From Brachionus koreanus (lineage: Eukaryota > Rotifera > Eurotatoria > Ploima > Brachionidae): a DNA stretch of 64,000 bases. Shown here piece after piece: positions 1 to 11,295 of this stretch. The notes below the pieces were generated by a model that had not been told where the DNA came from, made no database searches, and worked only from the letters and a program-made list of their open reading frames with translations. Numbering within the stretch: the stretch's first letter is position 1; every line of letters starts with the position of its first letter. Position numbers and translations under genes: made by a program. The DNA is taken from the NCBI GenBank assembly GCA_016987375.1, contig PJRA01000403.1, positions 527,402 through 591,401 of the forward strand. The letters run 5' to 3'.

Positions 1-1
1 A

Positions 2-3000
2 ACGAAGCGATTCAAGTACCGCAACTACCATTTTTTAATAATTACAATAAAATACTAATCGAATGATAAAGATCTAATGGTGATGATGATAATGAAATCA
101 AAACAGAGTTTGAATCCGAATTAGCTGCATTTGATGAAGACTTAATTGATTCGGTTGAAAAAATAGAAATTGGTACATAAATTTTTGACTCTTGATATTT
201 TTTTTTGTATAATTTTTTTACAGGCCAAGGGCCAGAAAATGTGACAACAAATGCAAAATGGGCAAGACCACCTCTGCCAAAAATTGATCCGTCTCAAGAT
301 ACTCTTATTTTTCAACAAATTGATCTGGATTTTTATGAGGGTTGAAATTTTAAAAAAGTAGGGATGTGTGAACATTTATTTTGTTTTGTTAAATTAGGTC
401 CTCCGATGAAAGAATCTTTGTCAAGTTCTCAAAAAGTGCCAATATTTAGACTTTATGGTGTAAATGAAGGCGGAAATAGCATCCTAGCTCATTTATACGG
501 CTATGTGCCTTACATTTATTGCTCGGCTCCAAGTGGAGTTAAGCAAACTGATTTACATAGATTTACCGAGAGTTTAAACAATGCAGTAAGAAATGAAGTG
601 AAGCAAAAGGATGCTCCTGAGAACATTATTTTAGGTTTGAAAATTGAGAGCAAAGAAAATATCTATGGCTTTCATGGGAATAAAAAAGCACTTTTTTTAC
701 GCATTGAAATCATTTTGTCAAAATATATATCAGTTGTGAAACGCATGCTTGAGACTGGATTTGAATTTCCTGGCTATGGAATGCAAGGCTATCAGACTTT
801 TGAAAGCAATATTGATTTTGAGATAAGATTTATGGCTGATTTGAATATAACAGGATGCAATTGGATAGAAGTACCTGCTGGCGTTTACAAATTAAGAGAC
901 AAAGATGAATACATGAGTCGTTGCCAGTTGGAAATTGATATGAATATTAAAGATTTGATTTCTCATCCGGCAGAAGGAGAATGGATTAAAATTGCTCCAT
1001 TGAGAATGCTCAGTTTTGATATTGAATGCGCAGGCCGCAAAGGTGTTTTCCCTGAGGCTGAAAAAGATCCTGTCATTCAAATAGCTAATATGGTCCAAAG
1101 ACAAGGAGAAAAAGATCCTTTTATAAGAAATATATTCACTTTAAACACTTGTGCTCCGATAGTGGGCTCACAAGTATTGTCATATATGAAAGAAAACGAG
1201 ATGCTAATGGCCTGGAGTAATTTTGTTCGAGAGGTCGACCCTGATATAATTACCGGATACAATGTACAAAATTTTGATATTGCCTATCTGTTAAACAGAG
1301 CTAAAACTTTAAAAGTAGATTTGTTTCCTTTTTTGGGAAGACTAAAAAATATCAAAACAACAGAGAAAAAAGTTGTTCTTCAGTCAAAACAAATGGGTAG
1401 GCGAGAAAACAAGAGCATAAATATGGAAGGAAGAGTTATTTTCGATCTATTGCTAGTTCTTGTTAGAGATTATAAGCTAAGATCTTATACACTAAATGCA
1501 GTAAGTTTTCACTTTCTTCAAGAGCAAAAAGAAGATGTGCATCATTCAATTATATCCGACCTTCAGCATGGAAACGAGCAAACAAGACGTCGCTTAGCAG
1601 TCTATTGTTTAAAAGACGCCTTTTTGCCCTTACGGCTAATCGATAAGTTAATGTGTATCATTAATTATATGGAAATGGCTCGTGTAACTGGTGTACCTTT
1701 AGGTAAGCAAAAACTTTTTATTCATTAGATTTTAACCTAGGTGTAAAGTAGCGGTTTTACAATTTAACAGATTGACTCGCAGCAAATTAATCTCAAATAA
1801 ACATTTAAATTAAAATTTTTTAAAATAAAATAACTTGAATCTATCGACTAAAATACAGAGAAATAAATAAATCATTAGCACTGGAAGCACCAAACGAGTC
1901 ATTCTGACTCGTTCTCGTTTGACTCGTTTGTTAAATCCCCATATCTTTTGAATGGATTTTTCAAATAAATATATCTTTTTTGAATTATGTAGATTTTAAA
2001 ATTTTCTTTAAAAAATGATATTACTTTATTAAATTATTTTAGTTTTTTTATAAAATATTTATGAATTAAAAAAACCTGAAAAAATGCTTGGTGCTTCTAG
2101 TGTTAGAGTCGAAACCAGACTTGAAAAAACATAGTCTTAAAATTTTTTTTTTTGAATTATGAAAAGGGTTTTAAAATATGGTAAAAATAATAAAATCGTA
2201 AAGTTCTATATCATTATAGATTAAAAAAAAAACTTACTTTACCTAAAATATTTGTAACTGAAAGAATAATAAATGATAGTTGTTTAAATGGTTTACTGCA
2301 ATAACGGATAAAATAATTATATAGTGGTATAATTTCTCTCTCAAGGATTGTGTTTCACTTTCATTGACACCTATATCTCGTAAAAGATATTGAATCTTCC
2401 AGAACTAGTCATTCCATTCTGATTTTAGTAGTAATTTGAGGCGCGTTAATTGATAACAAATGGGTTTTTTTGTTGATTTAATCATTGTTAAATTGCAGAA
2501 AACCAAAATTTTGGCCGCCGGTCTGACCGCCAAATTGGTCGCCCGCCTTTATCACCGTCCGTTTAGGCAGGCTTGCTCGCGGCCGAAAAAATTTTTGGCC
2601 GCATTAGCGACCGCTTTTACGGCTCCCAACACTATAAAGTTCCGACACTGTATCTACAGCTTTCTAATTTAAATAAGCTTTCAAAAATTTGGTATTTTTT
2701 TGTTTTAAAAATTCAATTAAGAAATCTTACATCATTCACAATCAATAAGAATTTAGAAGAATAATCATCTAATTTAGTCCTAAACTGTAATGTACACTTA
2801 AACAAAGATAATTTTTTCTAAAAAAATATTTAAATAGTTTTCTCACAAAAACCAAATATGTTTGAAATATAAATAGCTCTTGAATTCTTTTAAATATTTT
2901 TTTTTTAAATATTTATTAGTAATTAATTTTTGATGATAAAATAAAATTTTTAAATTATAATACCTAAAAATCTAAAGTCTGGAGCAAAATTTGAACTTAC

Positions 3001-5321
3001 GAGCACAGTTGTTTTCATTTTACAGTTAAAATCTAAAGCTTAATTTGCTAAATAAGTTTTCCAAAAAATTATCGAAAATTTTTTTTCTCCTAATGCGCTC
3101 ATTGTAGAGCAAAGAGTCATGAAATTTTCCCATAATAAGTATCAATACTCAACTTGTTAAATTTTAACTGTAAAATGAAAATTACCTTGATTAAATTCAA
3201 ATTTTGCTCAAAATTTTAAATTTTCAAAAATAAAGAATCCTTTTCTTTTTTTTTTCAATTTCAAGGCTAATCAACAGGCTAGTGCCCTTGTCTAATAGAC
3301 TGATTAACACTTCATTTATTTAAATTGTATATAAAACATTAAATACTTTTAAAATAAAATAGATGTTTTGACTAATTTAAAAATTAAACTCAACTTACTC
3401 AACTTGTTAAATTTTAATTGTAAAATGAAAATTACCTTGATTAAATTCAAATTTTGCTCAAAATTTTAAATTTTCAAAAATAAAGAATCCTTATGTTTTA
3501 AAGTAATTTGTGTTTTTAATAATGTTTTTAAGGTTATTTATTGAATCGTGGTCAGCAAATTAAGGTAGTTTCGCAGCTATTACGAAAAGCAAAGGAGCAA
3601 GATTTATTGATACCTGCAATGAAAGTAGATGTAAACGATGAATTTGAAGGCGCCACAGTAATTGAGCCAAACAAAGGCTATTACGATGTTCCAATCTCTA
3701 CTCTTGATTTCAATTCTCTATACCCTAGCATAATGATAGCTCACAATCTTTGCTATACCACTTTGCTTAGAGGAAGACCAAACGATCTTAAGCCAGAAGA
3801 ATACACAGCAACACCAAGCGGTAATTTTTTTGTCAAGTCAGAGTTGAGACGAGGAGTCTTGCCAGAAATATTGGACAACTTGTTGAAAGCTAGAAAACGA
3901 GCTAAAGAAATGATGAAACAAGAAAAAGACCCGTTCAGATATAAAGTGTTGGACGGTCGTCAACTGGCGCTTAAAATGAGTGCCAACTCAGTTTATGGCT
4001 TTACTGGTGCTCAAGTGGGCAAGCTGCCATGTTTAGAAATTTCACAAAGTGTCACTTCGTTTGGCCGTACTATGATTGAAAAAACCAAGCAATTGGTCGA
4101 GGAAAAATATCAGATTAAAAATGGCTATAAATTTGACGCCAAAGTAATTTATGGAGACACCGATTCAGTAATGATTAAATTTGGTGTTGACAATTTAGAA
4201 GATGCAATGAAGTTAGGACGAGAGGCGGCAGAGTATATTAGTGCTACTTTTGTAAAACCAATTAAACTAGAATTTGAAAAATGCTATTTTCCATACTTGC
4301 TTATAAGTAAAAAACGATACGCCGGTCTCTATTTTACCAAGCCAGACAAATACGACAAAATGGACTGCAAAGGTATTGAAACAGTGAGACGAGACAACAG
4401 TCCTTTGGTGGCCAATCTGATCAGTGTGTGTCTTCAAAAGCTTTTGATTGATCGCGATCCAAATGGAGCTATTGACTACGCTAAGCAAACAATATCGGAC
4501 CTTTTGTGCAACCGAATTGACATATCTCAATTGGTTATTACCAAAGAACTGACCAAAACAGACAAAGAATATGCCGGAAAACAGGCACATGTTGAATTGG
4601 CTAATAAAATGCGCAAAAGAGATCCCGGTTCGGCTCCACAGTTGGGCGATAGAGTGCCATTCGTGATTGTAGCTGGAGCTAAGGGTCAGGCCACTTACGA
4701 AAAAGCTGAGGATCCAGTGTATGTATTGGAACATAATTTGCCCATAGACACGCAATATTATTTGGAAAATCAAATTTCGAAACCATTGATTAGAATTTTT
4801 GAGCCCATATTGCATGAACGGGCCGAATTTGTTCTTTTAAGTAGAATAAAATTTTTTTTTTATAATTTTATTCATTTTATAAATTTAAAAATTCTAGAGG
4901 GTGAGCATACTTTGACAAAAACAGTCACTATATCCAAGATTGGAGGTCTCGCAGCATTTACTAAGAGAAAAGAGACTTGTCTTAGCTGCAAATCAATTTT
5001 GTCTGATAAAGAGTCCATGAATGCTGTCTGTAGCCATTGTAAACATAAAGAATCGGAGCTTTATCAGAAGCAAATTTGTACAATTGCGGCGCTGGAGGAC
5101 AAATTTAATCGACTTTGGACTCAGTGTCAAAGGTGTCAGGGTAATTTGCATGAAGATGTTATTTGTACAAAGTAAATTTTTGTCCCAATTATTCCAGATT
5201 TTAGTTAAAATTTTTTTTGTTTAGCCAAGATTGTCCTATTTTTTACATGAGAAAAAAAGTTCAAAAAGATCTTCAAGAAAACGATAAAATAATCAGTCGT
5301 TTCGGTCAAATATATTGGTAA
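2..5321 (+). CDS. POLD1: DNA polymerase delta catalytic subunit (5'-partial, 7 exons)
   Basis: Replicative B-family polymerase with 3'-5' proofreading exonuclease; nuclear, lagging-strand synthesis. Exons I reconstruct: 2-15, 72-172, 224-340, 398-1702, 3533-4840, 4898-5171, 5225-5321 (stop TAA), all GT..AG, giving about 1071 residues in frame; the vertebrate protein is about 1107, so only about 20-30 N-terminal residues lie off the window. Visible motifs: exonuclease [19 protein letters not shown] and YCLKDA; polymerase [28 protein letters not shown], and SKKRYAGL. The C-terminus keeps the CysA zinc site (CLSCK..CSHC) and the CysB Fe-S site (CQRC..C..C), then ends RFGQIYW. Introns are 51-57 nt except intron 4 (1703-3532, 1830 nt), which is swollen by repeats. 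Intron 5 (4841-4897, 57 nt) has no stop and keeps frame if retained. An AATAAA lies at 5407. The first, 14-base exon is the least certain. Confidence 0.96.
1879..2102. mobile_element. piggyBac-like MITE in POLD1 intron 4
   Basis: A 224-bp element without coding capacity. Its ends are inverted repeats: left CACTGGAAGCACCAAACG, right (reverse complement) CACTAGAAGCACCAAGCA. It is flanked on both sides by TTAG (1875-1878 and 2103-2106). CACTAGAA ends beside a TTAA-like tetranucleotide match the piggyBac superfamily pattern, and two related elements at 57.7-58.4 kb share the CACTAGAA end. A degraded relative lies at 42541-42768. Family assignment is inference from ends and target site only. Confidence 0.75.
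2490..2640. repeat. GC-rich block inside POLD1 intron 4
   Basis: About 150 bp with roughly half G+C in a background near one quarter. It contains the partly inverted motifs AAAATTTTGGCCGCC and GGCCGAAAAAATTTTTGGCCGC, so it can fold on itself. No protein similarity is recognised. It is probably the core of an inserted mobile element, but its boundaries are not clear. Confidence 0.4.
2982..3492. repeat. Foldback element plus duplicated arm in POLD1 intron 4
   Basis: The left arm (2982-3032, GAGCAAAATTTGAA..TTTTACAGTTAAAAT) is the inverse of 3161-3209. The right part, 3147-3242, is then repeated directly at 3397-3492 as a 96-bp copy with one visible mismatch. The middle (3256-3300) carries, in reverse orientation after a poly-T run, a LINE-tail-like stretch also found at 57660-57700. 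Several insertions have therefore accumulated in this one intron. Confidence 0.7.
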
Positions 5322-5709
5322 TAATTTTATATTGCAGCGAAATTTTATAAATTGTATATAGAAAAAAATACAAGTGCCAATTTCGAAATTTTAAGAATTA
5401 GTTTTAAATAAATATTTTTTTGATCAAATTTTGCAATTATAAATAAAAATTTGAAGAATTAAATTTTTTTTAAAAATAATTTTCAAATTTCTTGAAATTG
5501 GTTTTTTGTTAAATTCATCGATTGAGGTCAAATTTAAAAATTTTAAAGTATTAGTCAAGTTTCCCAACTACATTTATTAAAGCTTTAGTTTTAATTGTCT
5601 TTATTGAGTGATTAACACTTTATTTAAACCATAAATTGGATCTATAAACAATGTGTTTGTCGTCAACGAACTTCTTTTATGAAGTTTTAATAGCTTATTC
5701 TGTCCTTTT
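5322..5709. other. POLD1 3' flank, no gene
   Basis: AT-rich 3'-UTR and spacer after the POLD1 stop. It contains AATAAA at 5407-5412, a plausible polyadenylation signal, and no open frame with recognisable similarity. Confidence 0.6.
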
Positions 5710-5916
5710 CACTTGTCAATACGGGGCGCATGTTTAAAGCCCTTTCATCAAAAAATTGGGGGACCGGTTTCAACTGGGTAAAATTTTCAGTGTAGATGAT
5801 CATCTCGATGCAGTAGCCTATGTGTCAGATCGGAGCTGTTGCTCAAAAAGGTACTTGAAAAGGAGATGAGCTCCTCCCCATTATCCACTAAGATAGAATA
5901 GGGTCAAAAAAAAAAA
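5710..5916 (+). mobile_element. SINE-like retroelement with poly(A) and target duplication
   Basis: A 207-bp unit ending in a run of 12 or more A, flanked by a perfect 13-bp duplication ATTCTGTCCTTTT (5697-5709 and 5917-5929), as expected for target-primed retrotransposition. It begins near CAATACGGGGCGCAT, which is also present at 35048-35063 beside a tRNA-like box B, so it may be a 5'-truncated tRNA-derived SINE. It is noncoding. Confidence 0.8.
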
Positions 5917-5929
5917 ATTCTGTCCTTTT

Positions 5930-6827
5930 GAGTACCAATAACATCATGATAATATTGATAATTTTATAAATAGTAATAGTACAATGCCAGAAATTAATTT
6001 TCAAATGATTTGATATTTACTGATATCAAATAATATGATCTGATATTGGCTAATATCAGCCCTCAGCTGATAACATTTAATTTAATATTTTTCCGTTCCT
6101 TAAATAAGTTGATATTATAAAAACTAATATTAGCAAAAAAAACTTATGGCCCTCATTTTAATTTTCTTTAAATTTTTTTTTCCCAGCGCGATGAATTAAA
6201 CCATTTCATCTTCTAATGATAATCAAGTTTATATAATTCAGATATAAAAATATTTTATCTTAAGCATTGCGCGGTATTGTGAAATTCAAATACAAATCGA
6301 ACAGAAATTTTTCCTTTTTTATGAATCAAAATCTACTACAATAAAAACATTTAAAAATACAAAAATCAGCATACATTGTTGCTTCTTTTTTATCAAAAAT
6401 AAATTTTGTACTTTTTTTATTTTAGGAAATCAAATCAATAATCAAGTTAAATCGTATTGATGTTTTACTTGTTGTCTTTTTTTTTAGATTAAATTTTCCA
6501 TTTAGTAGCACATTTTATTAAAATTTATCAAAAAAGGAAGAATTTTGTTCCTGAATCTAACTTATCGGAATTTTGGACGTCTTTTTAGTTTAACTTTAAA
6601 AAAAAATTAAATTATTGTCTCTATTTTAAAATAAATATTTTTATCTTCAGAAATTCACATATTAAAATTTATAAATTTGTTTTCTAACATAAGTTGATCG
6701 TCAATTGAGATTTTTTAGATATACTGGTCTGTTGCTGTGTCTAAACAATTTAAAGGCTTGGAACAAATACTTTGGTTTATCCAAAGTTCCAATAAATTCT
6801 TCTTTAAATTTAAACTACAGTCAATCC
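5930..6827. other. Intergenic, no gene seen
   Basis: AT-rich sequence with a short run of related GATATT/TGATAT motifs (about 6005-6115) and homopolymer tracts. I see no coding or RNA gene. Confidence 0.5.
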
Positions 6828-7588
6828 TCCGTATAACGAGACCCTATATAACGAGAAACCCTTTATAACGAGCAACTTGGCTAGAACCGATTACGAGCTA
6901 TAGAAAAAGATATAAAAATTAATTCGATATAACGAAAACTTGATATAACGAGCTTATAATCAAATACCGCTTAATCATTTTCTTAAGAATAAAAACTTCC
7001 TATAACGAGCTTGAACAAAAGAAATTTTTTCACATTTTTTATATAATAAAAAATAAAAATAAACAATTAACTTATCTTCATAAATAACTATAAATCACCA
7101 GAAAACATTTCCTATCTAATTGTTTATAAAAAATGTCCTATCTTAATCAAAAAAATAGAAAGTGTATTTCACTTGAATCAAAAGTTGAAATAATAAAAAA
7201 ACATTGCGAACAAAAAATCGCTACTTCAATTCTCGCAAAAGAGTATAGCGTCAACACATCGACCATTTCGACAATTCTCTGGTCTAAAGAAAAATTTTGG
7301 AGCACTTTCAGAAGAACTTGTGCGGTCCAGAAAAAAAAAGAATCAAATTATCGAGTTTCGATGATGTCGATAAAGCCGTTTTGTTTTGGTTCGAACAAGT
7401 TCAAAAGTATAGCAACGTAACTGTGAGTGGAATCGAAATTCAACTACAAGCCTTAAAGTATGCGACAATGTTAGGCCATCGAGATTTCGAGGCAAAAAAA
7501 TTTTTTTGCCCATCTTTTTCAATGCAATTTCGATATAACGAGCAACGAAATTTCCGCCCAACTTGCTCGTTATATCGAGGATTGACTG
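6828..7588 (+). mobile_element. Internally deleted Tigger/pogo element
   Basis: A 761-bp DNA transposon with inverted ends CAGTCAATCCTCCGTATAAC (left) and, reversed, CAGTCAATCCTCGATATAAC (right), each flanked by the TA target (6826-6827, 7589-7590). Subterminal copies of TATAACGAG recur at both ends and may be transposase-binding repeats. It encodes only the DNA-binding half of a transposase (7133-7608). The DDE catalytic part is missing, so it could move only in trans. Confidence 0.88.
7133..7580 (+). pseudogene. Tigger/CENP-B-type transposase, N-terminal HTH domains, frameshifted
   Basis: Two overlapping frames join into one transposase N-terminus. 7133-about 7286 gives a Psq/CENP-B N-terminal helix-turn-helix (SLESKVEIIKKH..LAKEYSVNTSTISTIL). 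The next frame, from about 7287, gives EHFQKNL..FDDVDKAVLFWFEQ..VSGIEIQLQALKYATMLG, the CENP-B/Tc5 HTH domain. A one-base frameshift separates them. Sequence after about 7500 runs into the right terminal repeat with no DDE domain. The ATG at 7133 begins the protein. Non-functional for cleavage; DNA binding is also broken unless the frameshift is a cryptic intron. Confidence 0.85.
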
Positions 7589-8138
7589 TAATAATAAAAA
7601 TAATATAAATCTTAAGTAAATATAATACAATTTAAAATTTATATTACATTTAACCACTTTGATTAATGAAAACAAATAAGCATTCGACAAAAACAGGTCG
7701 AATTAAAATAGCCCCTTTATAGGTTTTAGAATCAAATAAAAACTCATTAAAAATAGTAAATATTTTAGTTATAACTTTCGAAAAATTATAACCAGATTGT
7801 TTTTAAATTCAATTCTTAGGAATGATAAAAAGTCTTTTTAAAGACCGACTATAACTTTTTTTGACAAGCATAAGTCCAGACTTGTTCTAAAATAAAACGC
7901 TCATAAGACTTTTTGCATTTTTGCATTTATTTTCATTTAGAACAAAAAATTTTTTTATGAATTTTAGTTAAATTTGTATAAAATGAAAAAATTTTAAATT
8001 TATTTAAAAAAAAAAATAAATAAAGGACTGATGTTAACTTGTCACATCATACGAAACTACTTAAAATGATCCTCTAGGCTAGATCTGTGCTATAAATGCA
8101 TAAGTTTATTCTGAACAATTGAAACGAATGTTACCTTC

Positions 8139-8375
8139 AATTTAAGAAATAAATATCCTTCTTTGGTCAATCGAAAGTTGGAATGAGTCGAACTTTTTCC
8201 TAATTGATCATATAGCCCAGATCTTTCTCCTTTTGATTACAATTTAATGACTCATTTTATTGGAGAATTGCATTTTACTAATCAAGACAATGTTGAAGAA
8301 AGATTTCGTGAGTTTTTTGGCTCCAAAAGCCATCAATGTGTCAATAGACTAATCGAATTACTATCTGTTAGATAG
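8139..8375 (+). pseudogene. mariner transposase C-terminal fragment
   Basis: The frame 8211-8375 reads YSPDLSPFDYNLMTHF..GELHFTNQDNVEERFREFF and ends at a TAG. This is the third catalytic Asp (YSPD) and the C-terminal region of mariner/SETMAR-type DD34D transposases. A second frame just upstream (8139-8190) reads NKYPSLVNRK, also typical of the family, but the QDNA-type block between them is missing. It is a decayed relic too short for an ORF caller. Confidence 0.8.
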
Positions 8376-8877
8376 CTAGAATACTATAGATGCTTTATCT
8401 TTTGAATATTATTTAATCATTGCTTTCTTTTTTTGATAAATTTAAAATAAATAAAAAATACGCAAAATTTTGTTTACTTACCCTAATAAAAAAATAATCT
8501 TTTTTAACATATGATAAATTTTTTTTAAATCATAACAATAATCAAATTTAAGAATTACCAAAACAACTTAGGTTTTTTTAAAATGATTTTTATGTTCTTA
8601 ATTATCTAATTCTGAGTGCTTTATTATCTTGTGAGAGTTAAAAAATATTTGTGAATATGACGAACAATTGTTGATTTATTTTTAAAAATTAAAAAAAAAG
8701 AACAAATCACTTGATACGTTTATTCGCTAATTAAAACAAGATTGATACAACAAAAAAAATTTACAAAAAAAAATGCATTTAAAAATTACTAAAAAAATCT
8801 TGGGCTATTGAGAAAATTAAAAAAAAAAAATTATTCTGACAATCACTTGGTAACAACAATTTTTCAAATTTTCATAT
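8376..8877. other. 3' flank of the bZIP gene
   Basis: AT-rich stretch forming the downstream side of the minus-strand bZIP gene. TTTATT motifs near 8670-8725 read as AATAAA on the minus strand and could be polyadenylation signals. No other feature is visible. Confidence 0.4.
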
Positions 8878-11295
8878 CTATGAATTCACTTCGCCAGTTT
8901 TCAACTGAAGCATCTTGAATCTTAACTTTAGTGGCATATTATCGCCATTATTCTGACTTTGACTATTTTGATTTGTCAAATCAGCTTGACTTTTATCATT
9001 TTGACTACAAGCGGGCAAGACCTGACCCAAATGCTTGCCCTCACCAAGTCTCGACTCTTCACCATTTGATTTAGCCATATTTTGAAGCATCAACAATTGA
9101 TTCAACGATTGTAACTTGTTATTAAGCTGATAATTTGACAAATTGCCACTCTCCCCAATGTTTGACTTTAAATCACAAGCTCTGCTCTCTTTCTCTTTGG
9201 CACACTGCAAAAACATCTGAAGTATTTTGCTCACATCACTTTGATTTTGTTTGCCATCTGCCAATTTTTTCTCATTAGGTTTGTCCCTGACATTTTCTGA
9301 CTCAATTAATTGATTTATGTGACGTTTGCGTGAATTGTTTCCCATTGAACTATTCTCATTTTGACTAGATATCAATGTTTGATTGTAGGAAAAATTTTGT
9401 AGCAAATTGCCCACAGTATTTTTGCTCTGTTTTACTTCAGCACAACTTTTTTTAGTCTGTTGGTTAGCCAAGCTAGAACTCGTGTTTGTTTTGTTAATCA
9501 AATTTTTGTACTTTTCCATCAATTGATTTATTCTCTTTGCATCCATTTGAGCATCATTTGTAGAATTTTTTTGACCAATGTTCACTTGGTGAAAGCTGTT
9601 GTCCGAATTTTTTTCACTTAAAATATTCTGTAGACGGCCCATTAGGCTTGAATTGGCCAAAATAGATGAATGATTACTTAGAGGCGATTGCAAAAGTCTA
9701 TTTAAAATATCATTGTTGATTTTTTCTCGTTCTACTTCTTTTTTGCTCTCGCCACTTTTTGCACAGTCCAAACTTTTTGTCTGATCCGAACTAGTCTTGC
9801 ACAATTGTTTGTACAACAGTGGAAAGTGTCCTTTTATTTTGCTATCCAAAATATTCGACTGATCGCTAGACACAGCCACTTTATCCTCTTGAATGTTTAA
9901 GATTAATTTTTTAGATGGTGGATAGCTTCCGTTTTCTTCATCATCGACTTTTGCCGATGCCAATACAGACTCTTGTCTGTAAATAGAGTCACTTTTACTC
10001 TCAATTTCATCTTTGCTCTCTTGTTCCGAATCATCACTTTCAATATCTGCATTGTCAAAATTGTCATCATAACTCGACCCGCTGCTCCCTAGCTGGGCCA
10101 ATTGTCTAGTTTTTGTTTCATCACTTTTACATGCCTGAATTCTGGTTATATACTCGGCTAGCTCTTTTGGATTTTTGAGCATGTCTGGCTTTAAAATTTT
10201 AGCAAAACTTTTGTTCTTGATTCCTTCTAAAAATTGAGGGCTATTTGCCAATAGAATGCTATTCTCACTATCATTCGCATGCATTTCATCATTTGACAAT
10301 ATCTCGCTAATGTCCAAATTTTCCTGAACAATCAACAAGTGTCTATTTTCCTCAAACAACTTGTTCATTTCGTCTTCGCTTAAATTGCACTTTTTCATGC
10401 ATAAATCTAGCTTTAACTTGAGAACGTGATTTATGTTGGTAAGCTCAAGAAGCTTGGTCTCCAGGACCAAATCGTTCAAGCGTCTTTTTTCCCGTGAGCG
10501 TTTGGCGGCCAAGTTATTTTTTCGCCGTCTTTCCCAATAATGTTCGTCCTTGAGCTCGGCTGGAATAAAATCGCGTCTCTTTCTCTGCGGTATCACCTCT
10601 TTTCTATGCGACAAACTTCCCGTCGAGTCCTTAGCAGACTCGTTTACGCTGTCCAAGGGCCGATTGGAGCTTCCCGACGACGTCTGACTGCACACTGAGC
10701 CCTCTCGCTTCCTATTTTTCGAATAAGAAAAGCCACGGCTTTGCTCATAGGAAATAATGTGCGAATTGGACGAAAGATAGTCGCTCGAAGGACTCGGACT
10801 AAGCTCGTTGAAGTCCTCGAGTTTTTCGTGCTCGCCAGAGTTGCCATTTAGAGGAGAGCTTTCGATATGGGCCGACGAACAAGTCGAGACCGAAGACGAC
10901 GAGAGCAAACTCTGTGCGTTTTTTGACTGAGCATTGCCCTGCGTCTGGTATTCCGAGTACGACAAACATTCATTATGACTCGATTCTACAGATATAGGTG
11001 ACAAAGCTCGAGAGCTGGACTCGGAATTATTTCCCTCGTTTATGACCAAAACTGGACTTGCCGGATACTTGGAACTGCTAACGTGGCTTAGTGAAGATTT
11101 AAGCTCTGAGTTTGACTCAGCATGGCCAATTTTGATCTCGTGCTGGTTATCTGTCTCAAACGAGCTCGGGTTCATGTAAGTTGTATTGTTTAAATTTAGC
11201 AATAGCTCTGCGTTTGAATAGTTTTGCTTCATTTCTTCCAAACTTAATTTATTGTCTGTTAAAGTTGAAGTTTGCTTTATTTCGTTGTATAGCAT
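8878..11295 (-). CDS. NFIL3/E4BP4/vrille-type bZIP transcription factor, single exon
   Basis: An 805-residue nuclear DNA-binding protein with an uninterrupted reading frame, ATG at 11295 and TAG at 8878. The bZIP lies at about residues 239-305: [24 protein letters not shown], then [21 protein letters not shown]. The FIP..KD..YW(E)RR preamble and the [11 protein letters not shown] block are hallmarks of NFIL3/E4BP4 and Drosophila vrille, which repress from TTAYGTAA sites and act in circadian and developmental control. The family usually has KNNEAAKRSR; here the Glu is Leu, while Asn-Asn, the Ala pair and Ser-Arg are kept. Both flanks are long Ser/Asn/Gln-rich low-complexity tracts, with an acidic patch ([17 protein letters not shown]). 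Vertebrate NFIL3 is also coded in one exon but is only about 460 residues. CES-2/PAR-like factors are the alternative. Confidence 0.9.
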   Translation of the reverse strand: MLYNEIKQTSTLTDNKLSLEEMKQNYSNAELLLNLNNTTYMNPSSFETDNQHEIKIGHAESNSELKSSLSHVSSSKYPASPVLVINEGNNSESSSRALSPISVESSHNECLSYSEYQTQGNAQSKNAQSLLSSSSVSTCSSAHIESSPLNGNSGEHEKLEDFNELSPSPSSDYLSSNSHIISYEQSRGFSYSKNRKREGSVCSQTSSGSSNRPLDSVNESAKDSTGSLSHRKEVIPQRKRRDFIPAELKDEHYWERRRKNNLAAKRSREKRRLNDLVLETKLLELTNINHVLKLKLDLCMKKCNLSEDEMNKLFEENRHLLIVQENLDISEILSNDEMHANDSENSILLANSPQFLEGIKNKSFAKILKPDMLKNPKELAEYITRIQACKSDETKTRQLAQLGSSGSSYDDNFDNADIESDDSEQESKDEIESKSDSIYRQESVLASAKVDDEENGSYPPSKKLILNIQEDKVAVSSDQSNILDSKIKGHFPLLYKQLCKTSSDQTKSLDCAKSGESKKEVEREKINNDILNRLLQSPLSNHSSILANSSLMGRLQNILSEKNSDNSFHQVNIGQKNSTNDAQMDAKRINQLMEKYKNLINKTNTSSSLANQQTKKSCAEVKQSKNTVGNLLQNFSYNQTLISSQNENSSMGNNSRKRHINQLIESENVRDKPNEKKLADGKQNQSDVSKILQMFLQCAKEKESRACDLKSNIGESGNLSNYQLNNKLQSLNQLLMLQNMAKSNGEESRLGEGKHLGQVLPACSQNDKSQADLTNQNSQSQNNGDNMPLKLRFKMLQLKTGEVNS

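Noticed and set aside
4267..4815. 182-codon minus-strand frame
   Set aside because: It is the mirror of the conserved POLD1 coding exon and has no own signal.
10644..10847. 67-codon frame inside the bZIP gene
   Set aside because: Same strand, other frame within the low-complexity part of a well-supported gene; no family match.
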